64,000 nt of DNA from Garcia nutans (lineage: Eukaryota; Streptophyta; Magnoliopsida; Malpighiales; Euphorbiaceae), in the NCBI GenBank assembly GCA_947685225.1, contig CANTUV010000012.1:1054001-1118000 (forward strand). Direction: 5' to 3'. Positions within the stretch are counted from its first letter, which is position 1. Each line of letters begins with the position of its first letter. A model generated the notes under the pieces. It was not told the origin of the DNA, did no database searches, and saw nothing but the letters and a program-made list of their open reading frames with translations. A program made the translations under genes and the position numbers. This document shows positions 1 to 11,839 of the stretch, one piece after another.

Positions 1-2
1 CT

Positions 3-3000
3 CTTACCGAGAGGAACTATCTCTCATGGAGCAGGGCAATGATCCTTGCTTTGACTGGCAGAGACAAGCTTGGATTTGTCAATGGTGAAATTAAAGAACC
101 AGAACCAGATTCACAGTTGTATAAGAAATGGAAAAAGGTAGATAGCATTGTAACTTCTTGGATAATCAACTCCATTTCAGGTGAGATTGTTGAAGCTTTT
201 CTCTATTATCCTGATGCAAGAAGTTTATGGGAGGAGCTTTCTACTAGATATGGAGAATGTAATGGTCCAATGATTTACAAAATTAGAAAAGAAATTAATA
301 ATCTGACTCAAATGAATGCTTCTGTTACATCATATTACACTAAAATGAAGAAGTTATGGGATGAGATCAAGTGTCTTAAGCCCATCCCTAAGTGTACTTG
401 TGGCAGTGTGAACAGATGCACTTGTGGAGTATCTACACTCCTGTTAGGAATGGAAAATGAGATCAATCTAATGCAGTTTTTGATGGGATTAAATGAGAGT
501 TATGACAATGTGAAAAATCAGATACTACTCATGGATCCATTTCCTAGCATTGCAAAGGCATATTCTATGGTTTTATCTGTGGAAAAGCAGAGAGAAGTAC
601 AGGTTATTTCTGTGGATACTCAAGAGACACCAGTGGCTCTTTACACTCAGAAATATGGACAGAATCAGGCTGGTTATGGTAGAGGCACTAACAGAAACAA
701 GAATGACAGAGTTTGCACCAATTGCAAGGGTACTGGACACACCAGAGAAACATGTTTTAAGCTGGTTGGATATCCGGATTGGTATGTGGAACTCAGGAAG
801 AAAAGGACTCAAGTTAATGCTGCAGGAATGATGAATCAAGGAGAAACACCTTTGACAGGCAAAAATCAGTATAATCAGATGATTGGAGATGATGAACTTG
901 ACAGTCCAGGAGCCAACACTGCAATTTTTGCAGGTAATGTGTCTAAACTATATTATCCTAGTATGTTGAACTGTGATAAAGGCAATTGGATCATAGATTC
1001 AGGAGCTACTCACCATATAACACATGACCTAAAATACCTAGACTATATCACCAAACTACCTAAATCCAGACCTGTTGACCTGCCTGATGGAACACAACAA
1101 GTGATAACACATGTTGGGCCAGTTACATTGCACCATACTGTGATTTTGAAGAAAGTTCTCTATGTTCCTAATTTCAAATATAATCTGTTGTCTGCTTCTA
1201 AGCTAGCTAAAGACAACAATATTTCGGCTAAAACCTTACCTAATGAATGCTTGCTGCAGGATATACAGACTAATGAGGTGCTTGCTAATGTGAAGGAGTG
1301 TGGGAACTTATATGTACTAAATAAGAGAGCATTTGTTAAGCCTTGTATTGTAAGGTGCAATGCTATATGTAAAGACCATAACATTCATTTAAAAATGTTG
1401 TGGCATGCTAGACTAGGACACATTTCTGAGAAAAGACAGCAATATGCTTTTGACTGTAAAAGTGATTGTGAATCGATTGTATGCACAGTTTTCCCATTGT
1501 CTAAGCAGCAAAGATTACCCTTTCCTATTAGTAAAAGTAAAAGTGTGAATGTCTTTGAATTAGTGCATATGGACTTATGGGGTCCTTATGCAGTGACTTC
1601 TGTCACAGGTGCTGTGTATATGCTTACTATTGTTGAGGATTATAGTAGATATGTGTGGGTGTACATGATATCCAGTAAAACACAAGTATATACTGCTATA
1701 AAAACCTTTCTAAGCCAAGTTGAAACTCAATTTCAAACTAAAATCCTAACCATTAGAACTGACAATGGCACAGAATTTGTAAACTCTACTTTGACTACCC
1801 TATTGAATGAAAAAGGGATTGTACATCAACTTTCTTGCCCATATTCACCTCAACAGAATGGGAGGGTAGAAAGAAAACATAAAGAATTGCTAAATATAGC
1901 AAGATCATTGATGTTTCAGTCTTGTTTACCCATCAAATTCTGGTCAGAACTGTTGTTGACTGCTGCATATATTCTAAACAGAGTGCCCTCTGAGGTATTA
2001 CAATGGAAGTCACCTTTTGAAGTGCTTCACAAAACAAAACCAAACCTAACCTATTTTCGAACCATTGGCTGCTTATGTTTTGCATCCAATCTGTTACATA
2101 CTAAACAAAAATTTCATCAGAGAGCCAACCCTTGTGTTTTACTGGGATATGCACCAAATCAGAAGGGGTATAAGGTTTATAATTTGGTGACCAAGAAGAT
2201 TATTGTGGCTAGAGATATTGTTTTTCATGAGAATTCTTTTCCTTTTCAAAAACAGAAACCAGAGATGTCCTACATGTTTTCTTTACCAACCTGTATCCTT
2301 GATAACATCTACTACCCCACAGACACAGTACCTGAACCACAAACAGAACCAATACAACCACAACAAACAGACCCACCCAATAATACTACAGATGCCATAG
2401 CTGATACAGAACCTGCACCAGATATCTTAACATCAGAAAATACAATTCTATCTGAACCACAGTTAGAAAATATACCTGCATTACCTGACCAAAATATACC
2501 TTCACCACCTGTTTTAAGAAGAACTTCTAGGCAAAGAACACCTCGTGCCTGGATGAATGATTACTTCATACCTCATTCTGGTACACCTACACTCAACAAC
2601 ACACCACATATCAATAACATTTCATATTTTTCTTCTGAATACCTTATTTTTCATGCTAATGTTTCTAAGATCCATGAGCCTAGTTCATATAAACATGCAA
2701 AAGATAATATTGATTGGATACATGCTATGCAACATGAATTGAATGCACTTGATGCTAACAATACTTGGGTTTTAGTTGATTTACCTCCAGGCAAAAGAGC
2801 TATTAGTTGTAAATGGGTGTACAGGATTAAATATAAGTCTGATGGCACTGTTGATAGATACAAGGCCAGACTGGTGGCCAAAGGATTTAATCAACAACCA
2901 GGGATCGAATACACTGATAATTTTTCTCCTGTTGCCAAATTAGTTACTATAAGAGTTTTACTTTCAGTGGTGGCAGCAAAGGCATGGCCTTTACATCAGT

Positions 3001-4220
3001 TGGACATTAACAATGCTTATCTTCATGGTAGCATTGATGAAGAAATATACATGACTCAACCACCAGGATATCAATCCAATGATTCTACAAAGGTTTGCAA
3101 ACTGCTTCGATCTTTGTATGGATTAAAGCAAGCAGGAAGACAATGGAACAAAGAATTTACCTCTACCCTACTTGACTATGGATTCAAACAGTCCCCAAAT
3201 GACCATTGTCTCTTCATCCTAAATTCTAAGTCAACCCTATTCCTTATTCTGTATGTGGATGATATTCTGGTGACCGGACCAGATATCAATACTATTCTAC
3301 AACTAAAAGCCTTTCTTCATAGAAAATACACCATTAAAGATTTGGGTTTGGCTCGTTTCTTTTTAGGACTGGAGATTACCAGAACTAATACTGGTCTTTA
3401 CCTGTCATAGCAAAAGTTTATCAAAGATCTTATTAAAGAGGTAAAATTTGATACTTCAAGAACGGCTACAACTCCACACATTCAAGGATTGAAACTCTTA
3501 CCTGTCATGGGTGAAGACTTACCAGACCCAGAGCAATATCGTCGTCTAATTGGCAGATTACTGTACTTAAGCTTCACTCGTCCTGATGTCACTTATACTG
3601 TCCAACAGCTCTCTCAATTTATGCAAAAACCTTGTCAAGGTCATTTCAGAGCAGCTGTTCATCTTCTCAAATACCTAAAGACGACTTCTACCCTCTGTAT
3701 GTTCTTCCCTCGCCATAACAATTTCAAAGTCAGGGCCTTTTGTGATGCGGATTGGGCCGGCTGTCCTCAGACTAGGAGATCTATTTCCGGTTACTGCGTT
3801 TTTTTTGGAACGACACTTATTTTCTGGAAAACAAAAAAACAAGCCATAGTCAGTAGATCTTCTGCTGAAGCAGAGTACAGAAGCATGGCAAACGCAACTT
3901 GTGAGCTCATATGGCTTAAACAGTTGATGATAGATTTTGGCTTACCTGTCTCGTTACCGTTTCCTCTCCACTGCGACAACCAAGCCGCTATTTACATCGC
4001 AGCAAATCCAGTTTTCCATGAACGAACGAAGCATGTTGATCTCGATTGTCACTTAGTTCGACATCATCTTCAATCGGGTCTCATCTCCACGCCTTATGTC
4101 CGATCTTCTGAGCAATTAGCCGATCTGTTTACAAAGTCGCTTCCTTTCCATGATTTTTCCAGTTTGATTGGCAAGCTCGGTTTGGAAACCTTACCACTCT
4201 CGAGCTTGAGAGGGGGGTGA
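3..4220 (+). pseudogene. Copia-1 gag-pol polyprotein, one in-frame stop, 5' partial
   Basis: The frame continues from the window edge through the first ATG at 39, so the true start lies to the left. Visible in order: UBN2-type gag; CCHC knuckle (CX2CX4HX4C) near 711-755; protease with DSGA near 995; pre-integrase WHARLGH near 1400; integrase with MDLWGP, TDNGTEF and QQNGRVERK; RT with LDINNAYL and YVDDI; RNase H with CDADWAG, SSAEAEY and DNQAA. Positions 3408-3410 are TAG, where relatives have Gln. The same frame then runs without another stop to 4220, giving about 1,390 codons with a single nonsense change. The second Cys of the integrase zinc site appears replaced by Phe (1491-1493). The copy looks young but is probably defective; readthrough or complementation in trans cannot be excluded. 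Confidence 0.9.
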
Positions 4221-4451
4221 AGAAGCAGATATGAAAGCAAAACGAAAAGAAGCAAATTAGAAACCCAAAAGCACAAATTAATTTTATTCACTTCAAACCA
4301 CAGATTGCCAACATCAGCAAACAGTTCCCCAACTAATAATCAGATACATTCATGCTCACAGTAGTAAAATTATATATATATATACTTTCTTGTACAGTTT
4401 TTTTCGGCACTTGAATACAACAGATATTTTCTACTTTTTTGTTTCTGCTCA
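4218..4451 (+). repeat. Putative 3' LTR of Copia-1
   Basis: It starts directly after the polypurine tract with TGAAGAAGCAG and ends TTTCTGCTCA, so it has TG and CA termini that are partly inverted copies of each other (GCAGA and TCTGC). It contains an AT-rich TATA-like run near 4371-4385. At 234 bp it is in the usual Copia LTR range. The partner LTR is outside the window, so identity between the two LTRs cannot be checked. Confidence 0.6.
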
Positions 4452-5508
4452 ATAGGCCTGGGTCTTTGGGTCTTTGAATTCGACTTCCCCACCTTTAGAG
4501 CTTGTACTAGAGAGTGAAACATTCTGTTGTTGAGGTTGATTGGGCTTGTTGTCATCATTGTATTCCTCAATTGCCTTGCTTGCATTCAAATGATTCATGG
4601 CCACTACAGTTGCAAGAACTGATGTGGCTTTGTTTATAACAACAAAATTTGGCATATCCTCTTGTACTACCCCAAATGTCAAGCGGTTAATGAGAAGGCG
4701 AACTATATTATTCTGGACAAAAATATCTTGAAGTGTTGGGTAATTAGCCACAAGTTCAGAGACAGCCCATGCCACAGTAGCCTGAACTTCCATTTCACCT
4801 TCTTTGAGTATTTTCGCAAACACTTTACAAACACCAGTTTGGATCATGTTTTCAACCCTCTCTGAATCATTATCCACTAGAGCAATTGCTCTTGAGGCCT
4901 TGATTTGGCCTTCCTTTTTCCCTTCTGTGAGTAATTTTAACAGAGGCTCAATTCCTCCTTCTCCAACAATCATCTTACGGTTAGAATCATTGTCTCTGGA
5001 AAGTGAAACAAGCGAAGCTGCCGCATCTGATCTAGCTTCCAGCGACCCAGTCTTAAGAATCGCAATCTGCTCCCATATAAGAGAAAGAATTGGCTGTTGA
5101 GCAGCAATTGGAGGTAATCCCAGATACTCACTGCGATCTTCATCTTCACTAGGCAAGCATATCCGGATGAGCCAATTAATATCCCCAATAGAGTTTTCCA
5201 AATCAGCAGAAGTTTTTCTAAAGTCAGATTCAGATACCAAAGCTAACATGCGCTTAATTTGGCCTTTAGATTTGCATTTGCGAACAAGAGAGAGAGCCTG
5301 GTCGAGGGCTTGTTGAGATCCATCGATGATTCGGAGTGTTGGGCGCTCGTAGAATCGAGGGCTGGGATTGTCTCAATGCTGCCAGCTTCTCAGTTTTGGA
5401 TTTGATCTCATAGCATTCCTCAATGAAGAAAGTTGCTTCCTTCGCAGATTTGGTGAGCTGTTCTGCAAATTCAATTTCTTGTAAAATTTCTTTAATTGAG
5501 TCCTCCAT
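4452..5508 (-). pseudogene. ARO copy A: ARMADILLO REPEAT ONLY-like, C-terminal half missing, one frameshift
   Basis: ARO proteins are plant-specific Armadillo-repeat adaptors; Arabidopsis members act in polarised tip growth (family knowledge). The start at 5508 opens the ARO N-terminal domain, with KSKTEKLAAL near residue 40. A frameshift near 5360-5385 moves the frame at YERPTLRIID. The reading then continues to 4452 with canonical ARO features: SDFRKTSADLENSIGD, YLGLPPIAA, IWEQIAIL, SDAAASLVSLSRDN, then Arm repeats (GGIEPLLKLL, VAWAVSELVANYP) and INKATSVLA. Coding homology stops at PKTQAY, exactly where Copia-1 is inferred to end; about 300 C-terminal residues are absent. This is the copy closest to canonical ARO. 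Pseudogene, with high confidence in the family. Confidence 0.88.
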
Positions 5509-5822
5509 GGATTAGATCAAAAACAGCAACTGAAAGTCAGAATGAAACAGAGAGAGCAATTAGCAGACCAAAGTCATCCATTGTTGCCATTTGAACAATA
5601 ACTTTTTATTCTAGAAAATTGCAACTTGCTGAATTTAATAATTTAAATTTTTTATTATATAAAATTGATTGAAGTTTGAATCAATCATCCATGAGACAGC
5701 TAAAGCTCTGAAGTGGTCAAACAAAGTCATACCTCTTCATTCATTATATAAATGCATATCTCACACAGGAGCAAGTTACTATGGGACAACTGAATAGAAA
5801 ATGAAAAAGAATAGAAAAACTT
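5509..5822 (-). other. Intergenic: 3' flank of copy B running into the 5' leader of copy A
   Basis: On the minus strand the part next to B matches the conserved 3' flank of the other copies (a pyrimidine-rich run, then a segment ending near GAGATATGCATTTA). The part next to A is AT-rich and shows no gene. B and A are therefore tandem copies in the same direction, with B upstream. Confidence 0.55.
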
Positions 5823-8131
5823 TCAATCAATCAAGTCATCATTTGATTCAGAATTGAATGATAGAACAAGAAGAAAATTGAACATAACTATACCCGACAG
5901 GAATAGTTTATCATTGAAAAGATTCCCCTGAACCTGTGGACTTAAAAGTACCCTAGCTAGTTCAACTGTGGCCTTGGATAGCAATGGCTTCAATACATCA
6001 TCTCGAGTTAAGTAAGACTGCTTAGATGCCCATTTTAGAACATCTAGCACCTTAGCCTCCACAAGGCCATTCTCATCTGGTACATGAATTGCAATGTAAT
6101 ATAGGAGACACAATGGTAAGAGCTGAATGATAGGTTCACCAGAACATGCAAGCTGGACCAAGTACTTTGCCCCACCAGCACTTACGATTGACTTGGAGTG
6201 ATCAATATGAAGATAGTTATCTGTGCAAGCAAACTTGGTGAGAGCAATTAAAATTGCCTCTTGAGTCTCAACTAATCTTGCAATAGGTCTATCTAATAAT
6301 GAGGAAAATATAATTGGCATGCCAATGATACATGGTTTAAGAAGTAGGTATCTGTTTCACTTTCAGTAACATTTACCGGTTGATCAATAAGAGTTTTACA
6401 AGCAAGTGAACTTGGTTTGAATGCAGATCTTCTTAAATCAGAATCTTGTTCTACTACTTCCGTGATCTCCGTCAGTGTCATGGCTGAATAGTATTTAACC
6501 TCTTTAGCAATTCCTTTCTCCGATAGAACCACAAAGCAAATTAGTACTCTTGATTGGCTGATGCTGCAACACAAAGAGTGGTTGCCTTTAACGAGGTGCC
6601 AAATTGCTTGAGCTAACATTTCTTTAAATGGGCCTTGTAGTATGGTTCCAATTCCCTTTCTGGACTTGAATGTGAAAATTTCTCAATCCGTGCATTATCT
6701 TCAATAGTGTTACTCGTGTTTTTAAGACTCTTCGCCATTACAAACGCACGATCAGATGTGGCTTTATTGAGAACGTTGACATTCTCAACATAATGGCCCT
6801 TTGTTGTTGTTTTTGACATATAACAATATAATGAATGTAGAAAAAGAAACTTTTTTTTTTTATGCATAAAACATTACATATTTATACTAAAAACTTAACA
6901 AACAAAATCACAATCAAATCATAAAATAACAATCAAATCATACTCAAATCATAAAATCATAATCAAAATTTAAACATAAAAAGTCTAAAAAAAATCTTAA
7001 CCATTATTTATTTTGAATTTTTTTTATTCCCTTAATTTTAGCATATGATTCACTTCTCAACATCTTCAACTATTTCAAATGCAAGACAGTTAACAAGCAA
7101 GCACATTATTTCTCACCTTTTTGCAAAATAATCTTGAATCATGGAGCAATTAGCAGAAAGTAGTTGTGAAATAGCCCAAGCCACCTATGCCTGAACACTG
7201 ATATCACCTTCTTTTAGCACTTTCACAAAATCCCCACAAACATCTGCTTCAAAAATGTGAATAGCGCTTTTCTAGCCAATTGCTAGAGACCCAATCAATA
7301 CAACAGCAATTTTTTGTTCTTCAATGCTGCCCATTTGCAGCATTTTCAGCACTGGTACAATCCCTCATTCTTCTACGGTTAAATTTTTGTATCTAGGAAA
7401 CTTTTATGGAGATCATGCAGAAAATATTCCCCAAATAACCTTTTGTCTTCTAACTATCGTACAAGTATCCGATCAAAGGCTGAGTAAACCATAAGATATG
7501 CTCCCTAAAATCACAAGTATATCGCTCTTCCAACAGAAAACTTACTGTAGGATAACCAGCAATGAAAGACCATCTAAAATCGTAATTTGCACATGATCAA
7601 CGCCAAGAAGACAATATAGCATAGACTATACTAGTAAGAGACTCATATTTGGGATCACAGAGTAAAGGGCAATCGAGCTGTATAACGCTGTACCAAAAAT
7701 CTAACTCTAAATCTCTACAATTTTAAGGATGCTCATTCAAGACTGCTTTACCATGGAGCAAGACTAACATTTTTTCAAGTTGGTTAACACTGGACACACA
7801 TTTTTGGAGTTGTCTCGAAATTTCTCTCATATCAAGGCCAGAGTTTTTTTTTTTTTACCAAAAGTACTCGCTTCCGGTCCTCATTAGTGCAGCAATTCAG
7901 CACAATGTTGAGGACTTCTTTAGTCTCATCTATGATCCGCTTTACTGGTCGTTCGTAGGATACAGAAAATGATTGGGCCATCATCTCGCCGAGGATTCGT
8001 GCAAGCTCCTCAGTGTGAGACTTGAGCTCGTGGCCCTTCTCCATGAAAGATATAGCTTGCTCTGCTGAATTTATCACCTTATCTGCTAATTGTACTGGTT
8101 TTGATAATTTTTGCTTCATAAAGTCAGCCAT
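5823..8131 (-). pseudogene. ARO copy B: full-span ARO-like pseudogene with an internal insertion
   Basis: The minus-strand start at 8131 opens MADFMKQKLSKPVQLADKVI, the N-terminal domain of the divergent group. Frame is lost at a poly-A run near 7845-7855. Recognisable but frameshifted homology follows: SGLDMREISRQLQ (7760-7830), IGYLYDS (near 7465), GIVPVLKMLQMGS (near 7340), VAWAISQ (near 7180), and after a 262 bp insert VENVNVLNKATSDRAF (6740-6790). The C-terminal part (5823-6619) includes EQDSDLRRSAFKPSS, DNYLHIDHSKSIVSAGGAK and AIHVPDENGLVEAKVLDVL. About 70 bases are lost near 6315-6340, and the usual stop is read through for some 40 codons. It is too damaged to encode an ARO protein. 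Confidence 0.85.
6792..7053. mobile_element. 262 bp AT-rich insertion in ARO copy B, possible MITE
   Basis: The segment interrupts the ARO homology between the Arm block and the VENVNVLNKA block. It is flanked by a direct 10-base duplication, TTCTCAACAT, at 6782-6791 and 7054-7063, which belongs to the ARO coding sequence. A 9-10 bp duplication suggests a Mutator-type element, but the ends do not form a convincing terminal inverted repeat. A local duplication is an alternative. Confidence 0.45.
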
Positions 8132-8250
8132 AGATAAGAAACAGATTGGGTCTCAGATCAAGAAATGAAATATTGCAAGGAAGAAGAAAATTGCAGGAGG
8201 GGGGATCAAGTAGAGTACTATATTGCATTGAAGACTTAAGCAGTAACTTA
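8132..8250 (-). promoter_or_regulatory. Conserved 5' leader of ARO copy B
   Basis: On the minus strand this segment carries a CTCCTGCAATT-type block and a GATCTGAGACCCAATCTG block directly before the start codon. Related blocks precede D, E, G and H. It is conserved as part of the duplicated unit. I see no specific factor-binding site that I can name. Confidence 0.5.
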
Positions 8251-8379
8251 GAAGACTTTTTGTCTCTTAAGTTTTTGCTGATTTTTTTTTTATCCTTTTA
8301 CCTGCCCCATAATTTAGGCTTTGCAGCAATGTTTTCGGACCCAATCCAATCTTTGAAGGTAGAAATGAATTACTAATCA

Positions 8380-10440
8380 TAACTAAATTAAATATATATT
8401 GTATTAATATAATTTATATTATGTATTAAAAATAAAAAAAAAATAAGAATATACCACCTTAGATAAGTGGTCATATCGTCTTATTCTTTCTTATTCGAGT
8501 AACAAGTTTTTTCTTGTTATTTATCTGAATTTGTTTTCATCATTGTTTTAAAATTTGATCAAATTGAGTTAACCGAGAGAATCGAAAGTTGGTCTAATTT
8601 AAAAAATTAAATTATAAAAAAAGTGATTCGATTTTCTAAATTTTTAGTTATTTTCTTATAAAAATAAAAAAAATTCATTTATATAAATTAGCTTTGATTT
8701 TTTAATGGATAAAATATTTTTTTTATTATTTTAAATTTTTCATAATTTTTATTAACATCTATAAATAAAATATTTATAATATTATTAAACTCGAGGCAAC
8801 TCAATTAAACTTATTGAATTATAAATCAATTATTAATTTAATTTATTGTCTAATCTGATTTTAAAAACACTAATTTTAATTATTTTGAAACAAATTATTA
8901 GTGAGTATAGGGTTGGCAACGGATATAGTACCCATAAAAATTACCCTATCCAAATTAGAATTTGTTTAAACTCGATTATAGTTATATTCGTATCAGTTTC
9001 AAATTTATTTAATACTACACGTTTATTATGTTAAATACTAAAATTTAAAAATACTATAAAATTTAAAATATAAATTATAAAATTTTCATTAAATAATTAT
9101 AAATTAAAATATAATATTAATACAATTTTATTAAAAATAATTTTATATTATATAATTTTATAATTAAAATAAAATATAATAAATATATAAATAAAAATTT
9201 TAATAAAATAATATATAAACGAATCAAAACAGAAAGGATACCGCAAAATACCCTATCGATTACCTTCTCTAAGTGAGTATAAGTCTTCCTTGCCGTAACC
9301 ATTTGCACATGTGCAGTTTTTGAAAGTGTGAGATCTCGCATTGGACAACTGTGAGAAAGGACATCAAAATATAATTAAAGGTTCAAAAAATTCAAAGCGG
9401 TTGTGCTCATTTTGTCATAAGAGCCCATTTGTAAAGAAGTCTGACAAGTTAAGAGGCCCAATGTGTAGAGAACCAGAACCCAAAAAATAAAGGAGTTTTT
9501 TTTAAAAATATCCTAAAAAATAAAAAAATATTTTAAAAAATATCCCATTTCTACTTTTAACTTTAAGAGTACTCATTTTTAGAGATATATTTTTAGTATA
9601 TATTTAATATATTAAAGATATATTTTATTTTTAAAAATATATATTGAACATGCATTTAATATATCAAAAATACACTAAAAATATATGATATTTTTTAAAA
9701 AATATTAAAAAGTATATTATAGAGTGTAATTTTTTCAAAAATAATGTAAAGCTCAAGCTGTTATTTGTTGAATCTAAATAGCTATCTTTGTATTTTAATG
9801 CTATTTTCTATTCTTTTTTTTAACAATTTTTTTGAAGTTGAGCCTAATAAGACTATAAGGACGATAAAACTCTCTTTATCGAATTTAATTAGGCATGTAC
9901 ATCAGTCAGATTGGTTAAATTTTAGGACTCGATCAACATGACCACTTAATAGCAGTAAAAAAAAATAATTTTAAAAACCGACCAATAATGATAGATTCGG
10001 TTAAATTTTTATCGAGTTTATCAGGTTCGGTTGATTTTTTTTAGAAAATAAATAAATCAAAATTGACCAACTCAGTCGGTTTAAACCGACATGATCGATC
10101 GAGTTGGTCGAATAACGGTCGGGTAGGTTGAGTTTCTGGTTTTTTGCACAACCCCAGCTTTAATACAACTATATGTCCAGAGATTTAAATTCGAGAGTTC
10201 TGATTAAGCAAAAATAATTATTTACCAACTGATCTACACGCTCAATGATACTCTTTCAATGATAAAAAAATATTTATATAATTTCCTTAGTTGACTTGTA
10301 TGAAAAACAATAATAAATCAATTTTAGCTTACTCTATTTACATTATAACTTGAACCCAATGGTTAATTGAAACCTATAAAAAATATAATGATGTAAAAAA
10401 AATAATCAAATACTCTCATATGGATGTAAAAAGAACTAAT
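8380..10440. other. AT-rich intergenic DNA with degenerate transposon-like ends
   Basis: No coding region is recognisable. At 8907 the sequence reads TAGGGTTGGCAACGG, like the end of a plant hAT element, but I could not find a matching opposite end. The stretch 9895-10155 contains repeated CGGTT and AACCG pairs in both orientations and a GCACAACCCCA end, resembling a decayed version of the hAT element at 23779. Both assignments are weak. Confidence 0.3.
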
Positions 10441-10484
10441 TAATTATGCGTTTAAAGTCTATGGGTCATGGTAATTTTGGCTAT

Positions 10485-10882
10485 TGAACTTTATGTGTTT
10501 TTAGTATTAAGTCCACGATATTTTATTTGGTGACATTGATCCCCTCAACTATATGAGTTGATAACATTAAGCTCTTTTATGACAGCAGTTAAACGCATAA
10601 TTTTTACGCGCCGTCAAAATCATATGGCATATTACCAACCCTTATAATTAAAAGATTCAATGTCATCCATTAGTATGGTTGAATGACTCAATATCATATC
10701 GCGTGACATGTTACCATTTTTTTTTCAATAGCTACATGATTTTAATAGCAACTGAAGTATACATATTTAACTCTGTCAGAAAATGACTCAATATCATCAA
10801 CTCATACAGTTGAAGAGTTTGATGTTACCAAATAAAAATTCAGGGGCTTAATATGAAAAACACATAAATCACGAGTCAAAAA
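10485..10882. mobile_element. Non-autonomous element with about 100 bp terminal inverted repeats
   Basis: The left arm (about 10490-10590) and the right arm (about 10775-10880) are inverted copies. Both contain TTATGTGTTTTT, then an ATTAAG block, TTTATTTGGTGACAT or TTTATTTGGTAACAT, and a CAACT-TATGAGTTGAT block. The flanks TTTTGGCTATT and TTTTTGGCTTATT may be an imperfect 9-10 bp target duplication, which would suit a Mutator-type MITE. There is no coding sequence inside. Confidence 0.6.
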
Positions 10883-10889
10883 AAAATAT

Positions 10890-11775
10890 TTTTTTGGCTT
10901 ATTAAAATAAGTTGAATTTTATAATATAAAATAATCGAAGTTAGTTTGATTGTATATTTTCTTATTATAAGTTTGATTGCATATTTTCTTATTATAAGTC
11001 CATTATATTTCATGTAATATAAGATTTGAGATTTTATTTCACCCCATTTGTATTATATAAATAGAGTTTAACAATTTTCATAATATATAGATTACATATA
11101 ATATATTTTTCATTTTTTTAGTATGCATTGACTTGAATTTATTTTACTTGAATAAGTTAGTATAGCTGTATATTGAAATTAGGTTTGTTTTAGAAAATTA
11201 TTGTTGTAGGCATATAATATTAACTCCTAAAGATTAAATAATTGAGAGAGACAAAAATTAGGTGGTTGAGCAAATTTATCTAATGAATGAAAATGCATGA
11301 TTTTGTTTGACCACTTCATGTTCATAGTTCAGTTAACTAAACTATGAGAAAAAAATTAAATAGTCAATTTTAATTTAAAAAAAATCTCAAATTAAAATTG
11401 AATCTTAAATAAGTGATTAACCTATTATATGTTAATCACATAAAATAAATGATTAATTGATATTTTTAATTTTAAATAATTAATTGATATTTTTAATTTT
11501 TAATAGTTATATTATATGCATACATATTTTTTATTAATAAAAATTTAAATTTAAATTAAAATAAAAATATTAAAAATATTAAAATTTTAAATCTAAACCA
11601 ACAATTTAATTAATATAATTTTTAGATAGTTGAATCGGTTTTAATTCAGTTTTTTGTTTAATGGTTTTTTTATCCGCCTTAACGACCTTTAATGCTCTTA
11701 CGGATGATTGCTTCAGTCAATTTTTATATAATTAAATTAAATTATTAAATTCAATAAATTACAATTATTATCTAG
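10890..11775. other. AT-rich intergenic DNA, no gene seen
   Basis: Low-complexity A+T sequence with short local duplications, for example the run around 10945-10995 where TTGATTGTATATTTTC recurs. No frame, RNA gene or transposon end is convincing. Confidence 0.4.
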
Positions 11776-11839
11776 ACAATAATGGATGACTTTTGCTGGC
11801 CAAAAAAAAAAATAATGGATGACTTTAGTCTCTACTTTG

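Larger units (their letters stand above)
1..4451 (+). mobile_element. Copia-1: near-complete Ty1/Copia LTR retrotransposon, 5' end outside window
   Basis: The window opens inside the gag region of a Copia element, since the frame is open to the left edge. Domain order is gag, zinc knuckle, protease, integrase, reverse transcriptase, RNase H, the Ty1/Copia order. A G-rich polypurine tract lies at about 4207-4217 and a presumed 3' LTR follows. The right boundary at 4451 is inferred because homology of ARO copy A begins at the next base and the segment 4218-4451 begins TG and ends CA. The 5' LTR, primer-binding site and left target duplication are not in the window, so the duplication cannot be verified. 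Confidence 0.88.

Noticed and set aside
8907..9260. A hAT element starting TAGGGTTGGCAACGG
   Set aside because: No matching inverted end or 8 bp duplication could be found.
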